Assembly: GCF_016482825.1 (NCBI RefSeq)
Contig: NZ_JAEMNV010000003.1
Location: 124,001-188,000 of the forward strand
Length of the DNA: 64,000 nucleotides
Source: Antrihabitans stalagmiti
Lineage (GTDB): Bacteria; Actinomycetota; Actinomycetes; Mycobacteriales; Mycobacteriaceae
Direction: 5' to 3'
The stretch's first letter is position 1, and each line of letters opens with the position of its first letter. Below are positions 16,012 to 25,205 of this stretch, piece after piece. The notes beneath the pieces were generated by a model that did no database searches, was not told the origin of the DNA, and saw nothing but the letters and a program-made list of their open reading frames with translations. The position numbers were made by a program, and so were the translations under genes.

Positions 16012-16916
16012 AGACAGTCGTGATCACCGGCGCGGGCAGCGGTATCGGCCGAGCCATTGCCAAGCGGTTTGCCAAAGACGGCGCAAACGTCATAGTCGCC
16101 GACATCAACGAACAGACCGGCCCCGAGACGGTCGAGTTGATCACCGCCAAAGGCGGACGCGCGGAGTTCAGGCGTCTCGACGTTGCCGACGTCGCAGATT
16201 GGGAAGTGTTCACGGAATCGGTGTGCAACGACCATGGCGTGCCGGACGTCATCGTGAACAACGCAGGAATCCTCATCGCCGGTGGGTTCCTCGAGCAGAC
16301 CGGTGCGGACTGGCGCCGAATGATCGCGATCAACATGATGAGTCCGCTCGTCGGGTCGCGGCTGTTCGGTCAACGGATGGTCGATGCCGGGGTTCGCGGG
16401 AACATCGTCAACATCTGTTCCGTCGGTGCCTTTATGCCAACAGCAGTTGCTCCTTCGTACACCGCTGCGAAAGCCGGCGCATGGTTCGGCACGCAGGCGC
16501 TCCGAGCAGAGCTCGCGCCGCACGGCATCGGTGTCAGTGCCGTTTGTCCCGGCCTGATCGCGACGAATCTTGCTGCAAACGGCAGTCGTGGCGGCGTCGA
16601 CGACGCCGAAAGCAACAGCTGGGCAGCCAAACTCGCTGGTGGTCAGCAGTTCTTAGGTCGATCACCCGACCGGGTTGCCTTTGCTGTCAGCCAAGCGATT
16701 CGGTGGAACATCTCGACGGTTCCGGTCGGGTTGGAAGCGTGGGGAGGCTGGTATCTCTCCCGGATTTCACCATCGGCAATGCGGGGCTTGATGAGCCTCG
16801 GTCGCATGAGCCTCGCTGACCTCGGCGCAGAACTCAGCGGCAAGATCTTCGGCAAGAATGTCGACAACGCAGCTCAGCGAGTCGTCGCTGACGAAGTGAG
16901 CGGAGCAGCGAAATGA
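16008..16916 (+). CDS. Short-chain dehydrogenase/reductase (SDR)
   Basis: 302-residue classical SDR. TGAGSGIG at 7-14, NNAG, and catalytic YTAAK. The C-terminal extension (about residues 240-302, with RISPSAMRGLMSLGRMSL) is longer than in minimal SDRs and recalls the SDR of the mycobacterial mymA locus. Probably forms the ketone substrate for, or handles the alcohol product of, the BVMO/esterase steps. Starts and stops by ATGA overlaps with both neighbours. Confidence 0.9.
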   Translation: MKTVVITGAGSGIGRAIAKRFAKDGANVIVADINEQTGPETVELITAKGGRAEFRRLDVADVADWEVFTESVCNDHGVPDVIVNNAGILIAGGFLEQTGADWRRMIAINMMSPLVGSRLFGQRMVDAGVRGNIVNICSVGAFMPTAVAPSYTAAKAGAWFGTQALRAELAPHGIGVSAVCPGLIATNLAANGSRGGVDDAESNSWAAKLAGGQQFLGRSPDRVAFAVSQAIRWNISTVPVGLEAWGGWYLSRISPSAMRGLMSLGRMSLADLGAELSGKIFGKNVDNAAQRVVADEVSGAAK

Positions 16917-17779
16917 AGACCGTCATCGTCACTGGCGCAGGTGCTGGGATCGGGCGCGAGACCGCAAAGTTGTTCGCGCGAGGCGGGGACCGAGTCATCA
17001 TCGCGGATATCGACCTGACCGCTGCGGAAGATGCCGCGATCGAGATCATCGCCGACGGTGGCCTTGCGGTCGCTCACAAACTCGATGTGTCGAGTGAGGA
17101 ACAGTGGGAGCGGTTCGGCGCGTGGGTACTCGACGAGTTCGGACCGCCCGATGTGCTGGTCAACAACGCCGGCGTCATGGACCTCGGCGGGTTTCTCGAG
17201 ATGGGTGCGGAGCAGTGGCAACGGACGATCGACATCGACCTGATGAGCGTCATCTACGGGTCACTGGTATTCGCGAAACAGATGATCGACGCCGGTGTGC
17301 GAGGCCATATCGTCAATATCTCCTCTGTCGCAGCCTTCTTCCCGTCCAAGCTCGGACCCGCCTACGGAGTTGCGAAGGCAGCGGTGCTTATGGCCACTCA
17401 GTCGCTGCGAGTTGAGTTGGCGCAGTACGGAATCGGCGTCACAGCCATCGCGCCCGGAGCTATCAGGACCGATCTGATCGCCCATGGCAACCGCGCGGGC
17501 CTCACGAGCGAGGCGGAACAGGACTGGTCCGCCAAAGCCAGCGCTGTGCAGGGACTTGCGTTTGCCGGTCCGGACAAGGTGGCGCGGGTAATCCATCGTT
17601 CCGTACGGCGCAACTGGGCGATCGTTCCCGTCAATCCCGAAGCGTGGGCGATGTTTTACCTGTTCAGGCTTTCGCCGGACTTGGTTCGGATCGGTTTGGG
17701 AATTCTCTCGTTCGAGAGGGCCGAGGCGCTACTTGCTCGGTTCGCACCGCTGATCGATCGTCTCGTGACCTCGAAATGA
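16913..17779 (+). CDS. Short-chain dehydrogenase/reductase (SDR), second of a tandem pair
   Basis: 288 residues, a diverged duplicate of the preceding SDR: both begin MKTV-V/I and share the long C-terminal extension ending in helical, membrane-proximal-looking sequence (MFYLFRLSPDLVRIGLGIL). TGAGAGIG at 7-14, NNAG, catalytic YGVAK. Last gene of the operon; its TGA directly abuts the stop of the convergent PucR-type regulator with no gap. Confidence 0.9.
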   Translation: MKTVIVTGAGAGIGRETAKLFARGGDRVIIADIDLTAAEDAAIEIIADGGLAVAHKLDVSSEEQWERFGAWVLDEFGPPDVLVNNAGVMDLGGFLEMGAEQWQRTIDIDLMSVIYGSLVFAKQMIDAGVRGHIVNISSVAAFFPSKLGPAYGVAKAAVLMATQSLRVELAQYGIGVTAIAPGAIRTDLIAHGNRAGLTSEAEQDWSAKASAVQGLAFAGPDKVARVIHRSVRRNWAIVPVNPEAWAMFYLFRLSPDLVRIGLGILSFERAEALLARFAPLIDRLVTSK

Positions 17780-19006
17780 TCAGCGATCTGGGAATGCATG
17801 GGCGATGGTCAGCGCAGCGGCAAGCAATCGGGAGCCGGACGGCTCGGTCGGATCGATACCGGTCAAATCCGCGACCCGACGAAGTCGATAGCTGAAAGTG
17901 TTCGGATGAATGTGCAACTCGTCCGCCGCGCTCTTGCGATCGAGCCCGTGGCGAATATGGGAGCGCAGTGCATCGAGCAGGTGCGATTGCTCGCGAAGCG
18001 GTTCGAGTCTCCGGCTGATTTTGTCGCGAGCTGTACCGGGGCGGGTTACCTGGTATTCGAGCAGCATGTCGTCGATGCGGTACAGCCCGGCGGGTCGGCC
18101 GAGTTGCCGAGCCAGTGCCGCGACTTCGGCTGCCTCGACGGCTGCTGTGGGCAGCGCAGAAATGACAGCGGGTTCGGATTCGCCCGCAAAGACGTTGTCG
18201 TTGAGCAGCTTTGCAATTCCGTCGACGAGCATGTCGGTACCGTTGTCCGGGTGGTCGTCCGGTGCGATCGGAAGCAGGAGGACGCCGGAATGACCGTCGA
18301 ACGTGGTCAACACAGGTACTCGCGCATAGTTTTCCGCGATTCGTTGTGCATCGCGAACGCGTCGCCGTGTCAACACTGTCTCGACGGCATCCGCGGCGGT
18401 GGAAGGCTTCGTGGTCGTCGAGAGCGCAAGAACCCGATAACGCTCGTGCAGCATGATCCCAGCGTTCGACGGCAGATCGCTCACGTCGTCACCGCAGAGC
18501 AACGCCACGGCCAGCCGTCGCCGAGCTTCGTTCGCGGGACCGAAGATCGTCTCTTGGACGTCGACGTAGGTCTGGGTCATCGCGGTACTGAGCAATTGGA
18601 TGTATTCGATCAGTTGATCGCCGAACGCGGCGAGGTCTGCCGTGTCCTCGGGTTGAGCGGAGGCAGCGACGATCCGCCAAATTCTCCGCGTTCCACTGAA
18701 CAGCGCGGACGCGAGAGTTTCGAAGGGAATCAGTTCCTCGGCACGTCGCGTCGAATACTCGACGACCGCCTCGACGTCAACCGGATCGATCGCCCCTTCG
18801 GTGATGAACGACTTGACGAATCCCGCGCAGACCTGCATCACGACCGGCAGTATCTCCTCGGCGAGGATCTCCGGTGGAATGTGCGCGTAGGCAGGCACCG
18901 ACGCAACCGTGTCCGACATCGCGATCTCGGCAATGTCCGAAAGACGCGGCAGCAAGCGTTGCACGATCGGAGCATCGAGGGACAGACGCGGAAACTGTTC
19001 AGTCAT
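17780..19006 (-). CDS. PucR/CdaR-type transcriptional regulator
   Basis: 408 residues from ATG 19006. The C-terminal HTH of the PucR family (HTH_30) is plain: LLDALRSHIRHGLDRKSAADELHIHPNTFSYRLRRVADLTGID. The middle carries a degenerate GGDEF-like region usual for such regulators (VPVLTTFDGHSGVLLLPI). The N-terminal 150 residues are helical. It is divergent from mce operon 1 (start 19305, 298 bp away) and convergent with the BVMO operon, so the first regulatory target to consider is mce operon 1, plus itself. Confidence 0.87.
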   Translation of the reverse strand: MTEQFPRLSLDAPIVQRLLPRLSDIAEIAMSDTVASVPAYAHIPPEILAEEILPVVMQVCAGFVKSFITEGAIDPVDVEAVVEYSTRRAEELIPFETLASALFSGTRRIWRIVAASAQPEDTADLAAFGDQLIEYIQLLSTAMTQTYVDVQETIFGPANEARRRLAVALLCGDDVSDLPSNAGIMLHERYRVLALSTTTKPSTAADAVETVLTRRRVRDAQRIAENYARVPVLTTFDGHSGVLLLPIAPDDHPDNGTDMLVDGIAKLLNDNVFAGESEPAVISALPTAAVEAAEVAALARQLGRPAGLYRIDDMLLEYQVTRPGTARDKISRRLEPLREQSHLLDALRSHIRHGLDRKSAADELHIHPNTFSYRLRRVADLTGIDPTEPSGSRLLAAALTIAHAFPDR

Positions 19007-19304
19007 TGCAGCATTGTCACAGGAGACAAGGTTCGACACGCAACTTCTCGCTCTCGTGCAGTGACCGCTGCCACGTTTGCGTCAATACTTGTCGAATGCC
19101 CAAAAGAGGTCGAGTTCCTCTTTCTCCGGTCGAGAACGCTCTGCTCGGCTACTCGTTCGGCGCAGCCGTTGCGCTCGCCGGTCGATTACGAGCATCGCGG
19201 TGAAGTGATCAGCGGTCTGTTCAATATTCGCCCGAACAACGTACCGCCCGCGTAAGAACAAGCATGTCGACTACCTCTTGTGCCAGTTATGGAAGGCCGT
19301 TCGT
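19007..19304. promoter_or_regulatory. Divergent promoter region between the PucR-type regulator and mce operon 1
   Basis: 298 bp with no credible gene. It must hold the promoters of both divergent units. A weak dyad TGTTC-N11-GAACA lies near 19218-19238; no strong palindrome was found. GGAAGG about 10 bp before ATG 19305 is the likely RBS of yrbEA. Confidence 0.45.
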
Positions 19305-20159
19305 ATGACGCCAATTACCCCGACTCCGACTGCTTCGACGAAGCCGTCGCCCGGGCGCGTACTTCGGGACAATTTTTCCGAGACGATCGTGTCGAGTCTG
19401 CGTACGTTCGGTCGGGCTGTGGATGTTGCGATCGAGACTGTCACCGGGACGGTCACTGATGTTGCGCGCGGCAAGTTTCAGTGGAAAGAGACGTTGCATC
19501 AGAGTTGGTATCTGCTGACGGTGACGGCGATTCCGGCGATTCTGATGGCTGTGCCGTTCGGTGTCATCGTCTCGATTCAGGTCGGCAATCTCATCCATAC
19601 CCTCGGTGCGGATTCGTTGCTCGGTGCAACGGGTGGCCTCGGGGTGATCAAGCAGGGCGCGCCGATGGCGACGGGGTTCCTGCTGGGCGGTGCAGGTGCT
19701 GCTGCGATTGCGGCCGACCTGGGGGCCCGAACCATTCGCGAAGAAATCGACGCACTGAAGACGATGGGTATCAGCCCGATCAGTCGGCTTGTCATTCCTC
19801 GGGCGGTGGCGATGCTGATCGTCGCTCCGTTGTTGAACGTGTTGATCATCTTCGTCGGCGTCCTCGCGGGCTATGCGATCGCGATCGGTGGCCAAGGCGT
19901 CACGCCGGGTAGCTATTGGGCGACGTTCGGGTCGTTCACCACCGTCATCGATGTCTGGATCTCGATCGTGAAGGCGATGATCTTCGGGTTCCTCGTCGTG
20001 GTCATCGCCTGTCAGCGTGGTCTGGAAGCGAAGGGCGGTCCGCGCGGGGTGGCCGACGGGGTGAATGCTGCGGTGGTTCTGTCGGTGGTGTCGATCGTCG
20101 TGGTGAATTTGCTGATCACTCAGGTCACGACGATGTTCGTGCCGACGAGGCTTGCCTGA
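19305..20159 (+). CDS. yrbEA: YrbE/MlaE-family permease of mce operon 1 (YrbEA)
   Basis: 284 residues from ATG 19305. Integral-membrane permease half of an Mce lipid importer, equivalent to MlaE. Hydrophobic segments include YLLTVTAIPAILMAVPFGVIV and the long run around LIVAPLLNVLIIFVGVLAGYA. The conserved cytosolic stretch ADLGARTIREEIDALKTMGI (EExDA coupling motif) docks the ATPase. About 60 N-terminal residues precede the first membrane segment. Overlaps yrbEB by 1 nt. No MceG-type ATPase gene lies in the window. Confidence 0.95.
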   Translation: MTPITPTPTASTKPSPGRVLRDNFSETIVSSLRTFGRAVDVAIETVTGTVTDVARGKFQWKETLHQSWYLLTVTAIPAILMAVPFGVIVSIQVGNLIHTLGADSLLGATGGLGVIKQGAPMATGFLLGGAGAAAIAADLGARTIREEIDALKTMGISPISRLVIPRAVAMLIVAPLLNVLIIFVGVLAGYAIAIGGQGVTPGSYWATFGSFTTVIDVWISIVKAMIFGFLVVVIACQRGLEAKGGPRGVADGVNAAVVLSVVSIVVVNLLITQVTTMFVPTRLA

Positions 20160-21025
20160 TGACCGCGGCACCGCACACACCACGCGGCTTCGGCTGGGCC
20201 GGTCGGCTGTATACCCGCAGACGGGGACTGCTGTCGCCGTTCGAATCGTTCGGCTTCCTGCTCGGATTCATGTGGCAGGTGCTCTCGTCGATTCCGTTGA
20301 CGCTCAGTCGATATCGCGCCGAGACCATGCGAACGATCACCAACATGACGTGGGGTCGCGGGTCGATCATCGTCGGCGGTGGGACTGTGCCGATGCTCGT
20401 CGTTCTCGGAATTGCGATGGGCGCCTCGGTCGGGGTGGAGTCGTTCGCCACGCTGGACATGATCGGGATGGGTCCGGTCACCGGGATCGTGTCGGCATTC
20501 GCCACGACGCGTGAGCTTGCCCCGATCGCCGCGGCGATCGGCTTCGCGGCCCAGGCCGGGTGTCGGATGACTGCCGAGATCGGGTCGATGCGGATTTCGG
20601 AGGAGATCGACGCCATCGAATCGCTCGGGCTGCGGTCGGTGCCGTTCGTTGTGACGACGCGGGTGATTGCCGGTGCGATCGCGATCGTTCCGACGTTCCT
20701 GATCGCGTTGATCCTCAGCTACATCTCCTGCCGCACGTTGATCACCGTGGTGCACGGTCAGGCTGCGGGCGTGTACGACCACTACTTCTTTCAGTTCGTG
20801 ACCGGCGCCGACATCATCGCCGCCGTCATCAAAGTGATGATCTTCGGTGTCGTGGTGATCATGATCCATTGCTACCACGGCTTTTTCGCCTCCGGTGGAC
20901 CCGAGGGTGTCGGTATCGCGTCGGGTCGCGCAGTTCGCGCGAGCTTCGTCGCGATCATCGCCATCGACATGGTGATCAGCATGGTTGTGTGGGGCTTCAA
21001 CAACGCGATCAGTTTCACGGGATAG
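20159..21025 (+). CDS. yrbEB: YrbE/MlaE-family permease of mce operon 1 (YrbEB)
   Basis: 288 residues. Second permease subunit, pairing with YrbEA. MTAEIGSMRISEEIDAIESL carries the ATPase-coupling EEIDA motif. Several membrane segments follow (VIAGAIAIVPTFLIALILSYI, MVISMVVWGFN near the end). The typical GFFASGGPEGVGIASGRAVRAS appears before the last helix. Starts within TGATG at the yrbEA stop; mceA begins 4 bp after its stop. Confidence 0.95.
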   Translation: MTAAPHTPRGFGWAGRLYTRRRGLLSPFESFGFLLGFMWQVLSSIPLTLSRYRAETMRTITNMTWGRGSIIVGGGTVPMLVVLGIAMGASVGVESFATLDMIGMGPVTGIVSAFATTRELAPIAAAIGFAAQAGCRMTAEIGSMRISEEIDAIESLGLRSVPFVVTTRVIAGAIAIVPTFLIALILSYISCRTLITVVHGQAAGVYDHYFFQFVTGADIIAAVIKVMIFGVVVIMIHCYHGFFASGGPEGVGIASGRAVRASFVAIIAIDMVISMVVWGFNNAISFTG

Positions 21026-21029
21026 CGCG

Positions 21030-22085
21030 ATGCCGAAATACGGAATGCCTGGAGTCGAATCCGATCGTGGCTCGTCGCTGCGCACTGGCATCGTCGCGGC
21101 CGTCGTTGTCGCCGTCGTTGTTGCGGGCTGGTCGATCTACAGCAGCACCCGCACCGACGACCGCCTCGAGATCGCCTTGCAGACCGAGCAACTCGGCGAC
21201 GGCATCACCGACACCACGGAGGTGCGACTCGACGGAGTTCAGGTCGGAAAAGTTACCGATATCGAACCGGTGGGTGAAGGTCTGCAGCGAATCACGATGA
21301 GGTTGAACGAATCCCAGTTGTTCGGGATCGACGACAGCCTCGCGGTGGACTACGCGCCCGCGAACCTGTTCGGTATCAGTGAGATCGAACTGAAACGCGG
21401 GAAGGGCGGGTCGCCGTTGGTCGACGACATGGTTATCGACCTGACAGGTTCGCGTGCAGACGACGTGTACGACGCGACCATGGGAAGCCTGCTCCGCAGT
21501 CTTGCGTCGGTGAGCAACGATGTGCTGACTCCTCAACTGTCGAGCGTGCTCGAGAAGCTAGCGACAAACGTCAAGGCGTTCACTCCGCTGTTGCAGGCGA
21601 TAGTCACCGGCGCGCGGACCGTCTCGGAGCAGCAGCGCTACGAATTGTCTTTCCTGTTCGGCGAATACGGATCGGCGCTGAGTGGCGTCGCGCCGTTTGT
21701 CTCCTCCACGGTGGACGTGCTCGATCGGGTCGACAACATCGAAGTGTTACGCAACGACCGTGCCCATTTCGACGCGACGATCGCGGCGGTCATAGACCAG
21801 ATCTTCCCGGCGCTGAGCGGGATGCTGTTCAGCGCGCGGGACGCCCTGGGTGCCTACGCCGAGATGTTCACGCCGTTGCTCGGTGCACTTGCGCAGACGG
21901 TCTCCGCGCCACAGCAGTCGAGTGCTCAACTGCGGGAGATCTTGGTGCGACTCGGCTCTGCCATACAGGACACCCCTGATGGTCCGGTCCTCAACCTGGC
22001 CATCGATTTGCGCGGTGTGCCTGCGCTCGCTGTGCCGTTGCTGGCGGGGCTGCCCGTGACCTATCCACAGGAAGGACCGCGATGA
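21030..22085 (+). CDS. mceA: MceA of mce operon 1
   Basis: 351 residues from ATG 21030. An N-terminal anchor (GIVAAVVVAVVVAGWSIY, about residues 19-36) is followed by the MCE/MlaD domain (about 42-120, with VRLDGVQVGKVTDIEP), then a helical needle-forming region. Shorter than mycobacterial Mce1A because no long C-terminal tail is present. MCE subunits A-F are thought to form a hexameric lipid-conducting tube across the periplasm. ATGA overlap with mceB. Confidence 0.94.
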   Translation: MPKYGMPGVESDRGSSLRTGIVAAVVVAVVVAGWSIYSSTRTDDRLEIALQTEQLGDGITDTTEVRLDGVQVGKVTDIEPVGEGLQRITMRLNESQLFGIDDSLAVDYAPANLFGISEIELKRGKGGSPLVDDMVIDLTGSRADDVYDATMGSLLRSLASVSNDVLTPQLSSVLEKLATNVKAFTPLLQAIVTGARTVSEQQRYELSFLFGEYGSALSGVAPFVSSTVDVLDRVDNIEVLRNDRAHFDATIAAVIDQIFPALSGMLFSARDALGAYAEMFTPLLGALAQTVSAPQQSSAQLREILVRLGSAIQDTPDGPVLNLAIDLRGVPALAVPLLAGLPVTYPQEGPR

Positions 22086-23086
22086 GTTCTGTCCTGAAGT
22101 CTGCGCTGAAGCTTGCCGTCTTCGCGATGGTCATGGTGTTGGCCCTGGTTGTCATCATCTCTGCGATCAAGCGACCGGTGTCCGGTGATACCGAGTCGCA
22201 CCTGGCGCTGTTCACCGATGCGAACGGGCTCAAATCCGGTGACGACGTCCGGATGTACGGCGTGCAGGTCGGCAAGGTCGAATCGGTGTCGCTGGAAGAC
22301 AATCTGGCGAACGTTCGGCTCGTGGTTCAACAATCGCATGCGATCTACGAGAACAGTGAACTTGCCATCCGCTACCAAACCCTCACCGGCCAGCGGTATG
22401 TGGACATTCAGCAGCCGCCGATGCCGACCGAGCGAATTGCAGACGGTGCGACCATCGGTACCGACCGCACGATCCCGTCGTTCGACGTGACGTCACTGTT
22501 CAACGGACTCAAACCCGTTCTCGCGAATCTATCGCCGGGCGACCTCAATCGGTTCGCAGAAAGTTTGGTTGCGGTGATCGAAGGTGACGGCAACGGAATC
22601 GGCCCAGCGCTCGATGCCATCGGCAACCTGTCGAGTCACGTGAAGGACCGACAAGCGGTGATCTCCACGCTGGTGCGGAACCTGTCGGAAATTCAGAATC
22701 AAATCGGTGGTCGCTCACCGCAACTGGTTGTCCTACTCGCGAAAATCGCCGACGTCTTCGAAGTGCTGCAACAGAAGATCGATGGTCTCGTCGTCTTTGC
22801 TCTCACTGCGCCGGCGGTATTGACGCCGCTCGACAGCCTGTTGGACACGTTGGGACTGACCCGGTCGTCGAACCCCGATATCGATAACATCGTAGCCAGA
22901 CTGTTCCCCGCCCCCGGCGAAGCTGTCGAGGTACTGTCCCGACTGCCCGGCCTGCTCGATTCCCTGAACGCAGCTATTCCACACAACGTTTCGGGAGTCG
23001 AATTGACCTGCTCGCGCGGAACCGCCGACCTTCCGCCGGTCGTGTCCGTTCTTCTTTCCGGACAACGGATTTCGATATGCAACTGA
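22082..23086 (+). CDS. mceB: MceB of mce operon 1
   Basis: 334 residues. Membrane anchor VFAMVMVLALVVIISAI (12-28), MCE domain with GLKSGDDVRMYGVQVGKVESV, then helices. Ends VSVLLSGQRISICN, the usual short Cys-containing MceB tail. Overlaps mceA by 4 bp and mceC by 10 bp. Confidence 0.94.
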   Translation: MSSVLKSALKLAVFAMVMVLALVVIISAIKRPVSGDTESHLALFTDANGLKSGDDVRMYGVQVGKVESVSLEDNLANVRLVVQQSHAIYENSELAIRYQTLTGQRYVDIQQPPMPTERIADGATIGTDRTIPSFDVTSLFNGLKPVLANLSPGDLNRFAESLVAVIEGDGNGIGPALDAIGNLSSHVKDRQAVISTLVRNLSEIQNQIGGRSPQLVVLLAKIADVFEVLQQKIDGLVVFALTAPAVLTPLDSLLDTLGLTRSSNPDIDNIVARLFPAPGEAVEVLSRLPGLLDSLNAAIPHNVSGVELTCSRGTADLPPVVSVLLSGQRISICN

Positions 23087-24105
23087 ACAAACGAAGCTGG
23101 ATGCCCGGCAACAAGCCCATCCGAACCGCAGCGCAGACCCGCCGACGCGAAATTCGCCTCGGCATCATCGGCGCCATCGGGGTGGCCATTCTTGTCGCAG
23201 TGAGTGCGGTGCTCTACGTCGTTCCGATCGGCAAGACCACCTACACCGCGTATCTCGACGAAGCACAATCGGTCAAAGCGGGCGACGACGTGCGCGTCGC
23301 AGGAATCCCGGTCGGCTCCGTCGAATCGCTGACGCTGCATCCCGACAAGGTTGTGATGACATTCACCGTCGACGACGACGTATTCGTCGGCGATCAGACA
23401 TCCCTCGATATCAGAATGCTCACAGTCGCGGGCGGGCACTACGTCGCGGTGTTCCCCGCGGGCACGGAACCGTTGGGCGACAACGCGATTACCGCAGATC
23501 GCGTTCGCTTGCCCTACAGCCTCGTGCAGGCCTTCCAAGACGCAAGCGACCCGATCCGGGAAGTGGACGGCACAACGCTTCGCGAGAGTTTTGCGGCGAT
23601 CGAATCGGCCACCGTCGACAGCCCCGATGGTCTACGCAAGATGTTGGGCGGAGTCGAGAGTCTCATGGACGTGCTCGACAAGCAGAATGCCGATGTGTCG
23701 AAGGCACTTGCCTTGGCCGACGAGTACGTGAGCGGGCTCGAGTCGGCGAAATCCGAACTCGGCCGACTTGTCACGAAGGTCAACATCCTCGAAACAGTCT
23801 TGACCGACAACCGCGCCGAAGTGAAACAAGCAGTACTGTTGCTGCGCAGCGTGATCGAGCGGCTCGCAGCGCTTGCCCCCGCGTGGAACAGCACCTTGAA
23901 ACCGATGGCGGTGGAGCTCGCAAACGCGCTGCCCGCGCTCGACGCACTCGGTGCCAAGTTGGACAGCCTCGTCCGTTCGGTCGATGGACTCGGCACCAAG
24001 ATGACCACGCTGATCACACCGGCAGGCGGAATCGGGCTCGATCAGTCCGACGTCACGATCACTGCACCGCCGCTGTGTGTACCGGTTCCGGGAAAGGCGT
24101 GCTGA
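23077..24105 (+). CDS. mceC: MceC of mce operon 1
   Basis: 342 residues. Begins with a basic stretch (TAAQTRRREIRLG), then an anchor (IIGAIGVAILVAVSAVLYVV), then the MCE domain (SVKAGDDVRVAGIPVGSVESL). Ends PPLCVPVPGKAC, a Cys-containing tail matching that of the mce operon 2 MceC (GLCIPTAAKGC). Starts inside mceB with a 10-bp overlap. Confidence 0.94.
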   Translation: MQLNKRSWMPGNKPIRTAAQTRRREIRLGIIGAIGVAILVAVSAVLYVVPIGKTTYTAYLDEAQSVKAGDDVRVAGIPVGSVESLTLHPDKVVMTFTVDDDVFVGDQTSLDIRMLTVAGGHYVAVFPAGTEPLGDNAITADRVRLPYSLVQAFQDASDPIREVDGTTLRESFAAIESATVDSPDGLRKMLGGVESLMDVLDKQNADVSKALALADEYVSGLESAKSELGRLVTKVNILETVLTDNRAEVKQAVLLLRSVIERLAALAPAWNSTLKPMAVELANALPALDALGAKLDSLVRSVDGLGTKMTTLITPAGGIGLDQSDVTITAPPLCVPVPGKAC

Positions 24106-25205
24106 TGTTGAACAAGATGCTCGGCGCACGTGCGTTTATGTCGGTTGCAGGCGTCGTTGTCATTGCTTTGGTTACGACGGTCGCCTACTTCGTGATCATG
24201 AAACCGACCAAGGAGATGACGTCGTACTGCGCGGTGATGGCTGACAGCATCGGCCTCTACCCCGGCAATCACGTCACCATGCGCGGCATGCCCGTCGGCA
24301 CGGTGACCGCCACGACGCCACAGGGACCGACGGTGCGCGTCGAATTCGACGTGGATGCGAAGTTCCCGCTGCCAGCTGATGTTTCGGCAACGACGATGTC
24401 CGACACGCTCGTTGCGGACCGGGATCTTGCTGTGCTCGGCATGGGAACGACAACCGAAAACTGGGACAGCGGTATCTGTATCACCAAAACGCTCACTCCG
24501 AAGAGCCTGACCGAAACCCTCGACTCGCTCGCCAAGCTGTTCAGCGAGACGCTCGGCTCCGAAGCTGGATCTGCTCGGACCGTGCTCGGCGATGGAATAA
24601 GCGCACTCGACAACGCGACGGTCGGTTCCGGGCCACAACTCAACGACATCATCAACAAGCTCGGCAGTGCGTTGAAGTCCCCCGATGCAGCCATAGGTCG
24701 TATCGGATCGTTGATCGACGCGCTGAGCTCGCTTGCGTCGAGCATCGCCCTCGGGTGGAGCGACATCAAATCCATGATGATTCGGTTCACTCCGGTCATC
24801 GATCAGGTCAACAACGAACTGTTCGTCGAGGTGCCTCCCATCGTGGATGGTTTCCAGCAGCTTCTGCCGATGCTCAACGACATCACCACCATATTCGGAG
24901 ACCCGATCTTCAAGGTCCTCGACAGCACTGTGCCGTTGCTGCGCTGGATCTCGGCGAATGTCGGTTCCCTGCAGGAGATCATCGCGATGATTCCGCCGAT
25001 AGCGACGGCCTTCACGCGATCGGTCGATCCAGTGTCCGGTGCGACCGCGATGTCCTACGCGACGCCGACTGTGGCGGTAGCGCAACCGCAGGCCGACCTC
25101 GCCTGCGCTGCAATCAATGCTATAACGCCGGGCCAATGTAGAGGCGAGGAGATGATGCGCGTTCCGCTTGCGCAGCTGTTGCTCGGGATTGCAGGTGCAC
25201 GATGA
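24105..25205 (+). CDS. mceD: MceD of mce operon 1
   Basis: 366 residues from ATG 24105, overlapping the mceC stop by 1 nt. Anchor VAGVVVIALVTTVAYFVI (13-30), MCE domain with SIGLYPGNHVTMRGMPVGTVTA, then a long helical stretch with repeated leucine spacing. Two Cys residues sit near the C-terminus (ADLACAAINAI and PGQCRGEE). ATGA overlap with mceE. Confidence 0.93.
   Translation: MLNKMLGARAFMSVAGVVVIALVTTVAYFVIMKPTKEMTSYCAVMADSIGLYPGNHVTMRGMPVGTVTATTPQGPTVRVEFDVDAKFPLPADVSATTMSDTLVADRDLAVLGMGTTTENWDSGICITKTLTPKSLTETLDSLAKLFSETLGSEAGSARTVLGDGISALDNATVGSGPQLNDIINKLGSALKSPDAAIGRIGSLIDALSSLASSIALGWSDIKSMMIRFTPVIDQVNNELFVEVPPIVDGFQQLLPMLNDITTIFGDPIFKVLDSTVPLLRWISANVGSLQEIIAMIPPIATAFTRSVDPVSGATAMSYATPTVAVAQPQADLACAAINAITPGQCRGEEMMRVPLAQLLLGIAGAR

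Noticed and set aside
19096-19203. 35-codon frame (MPKRGRVPLS...) in the PucR/mce divergent region
   Set aside because: No Shine-Dalgarno, very short, no recognisable feature; could be real but unsupported.
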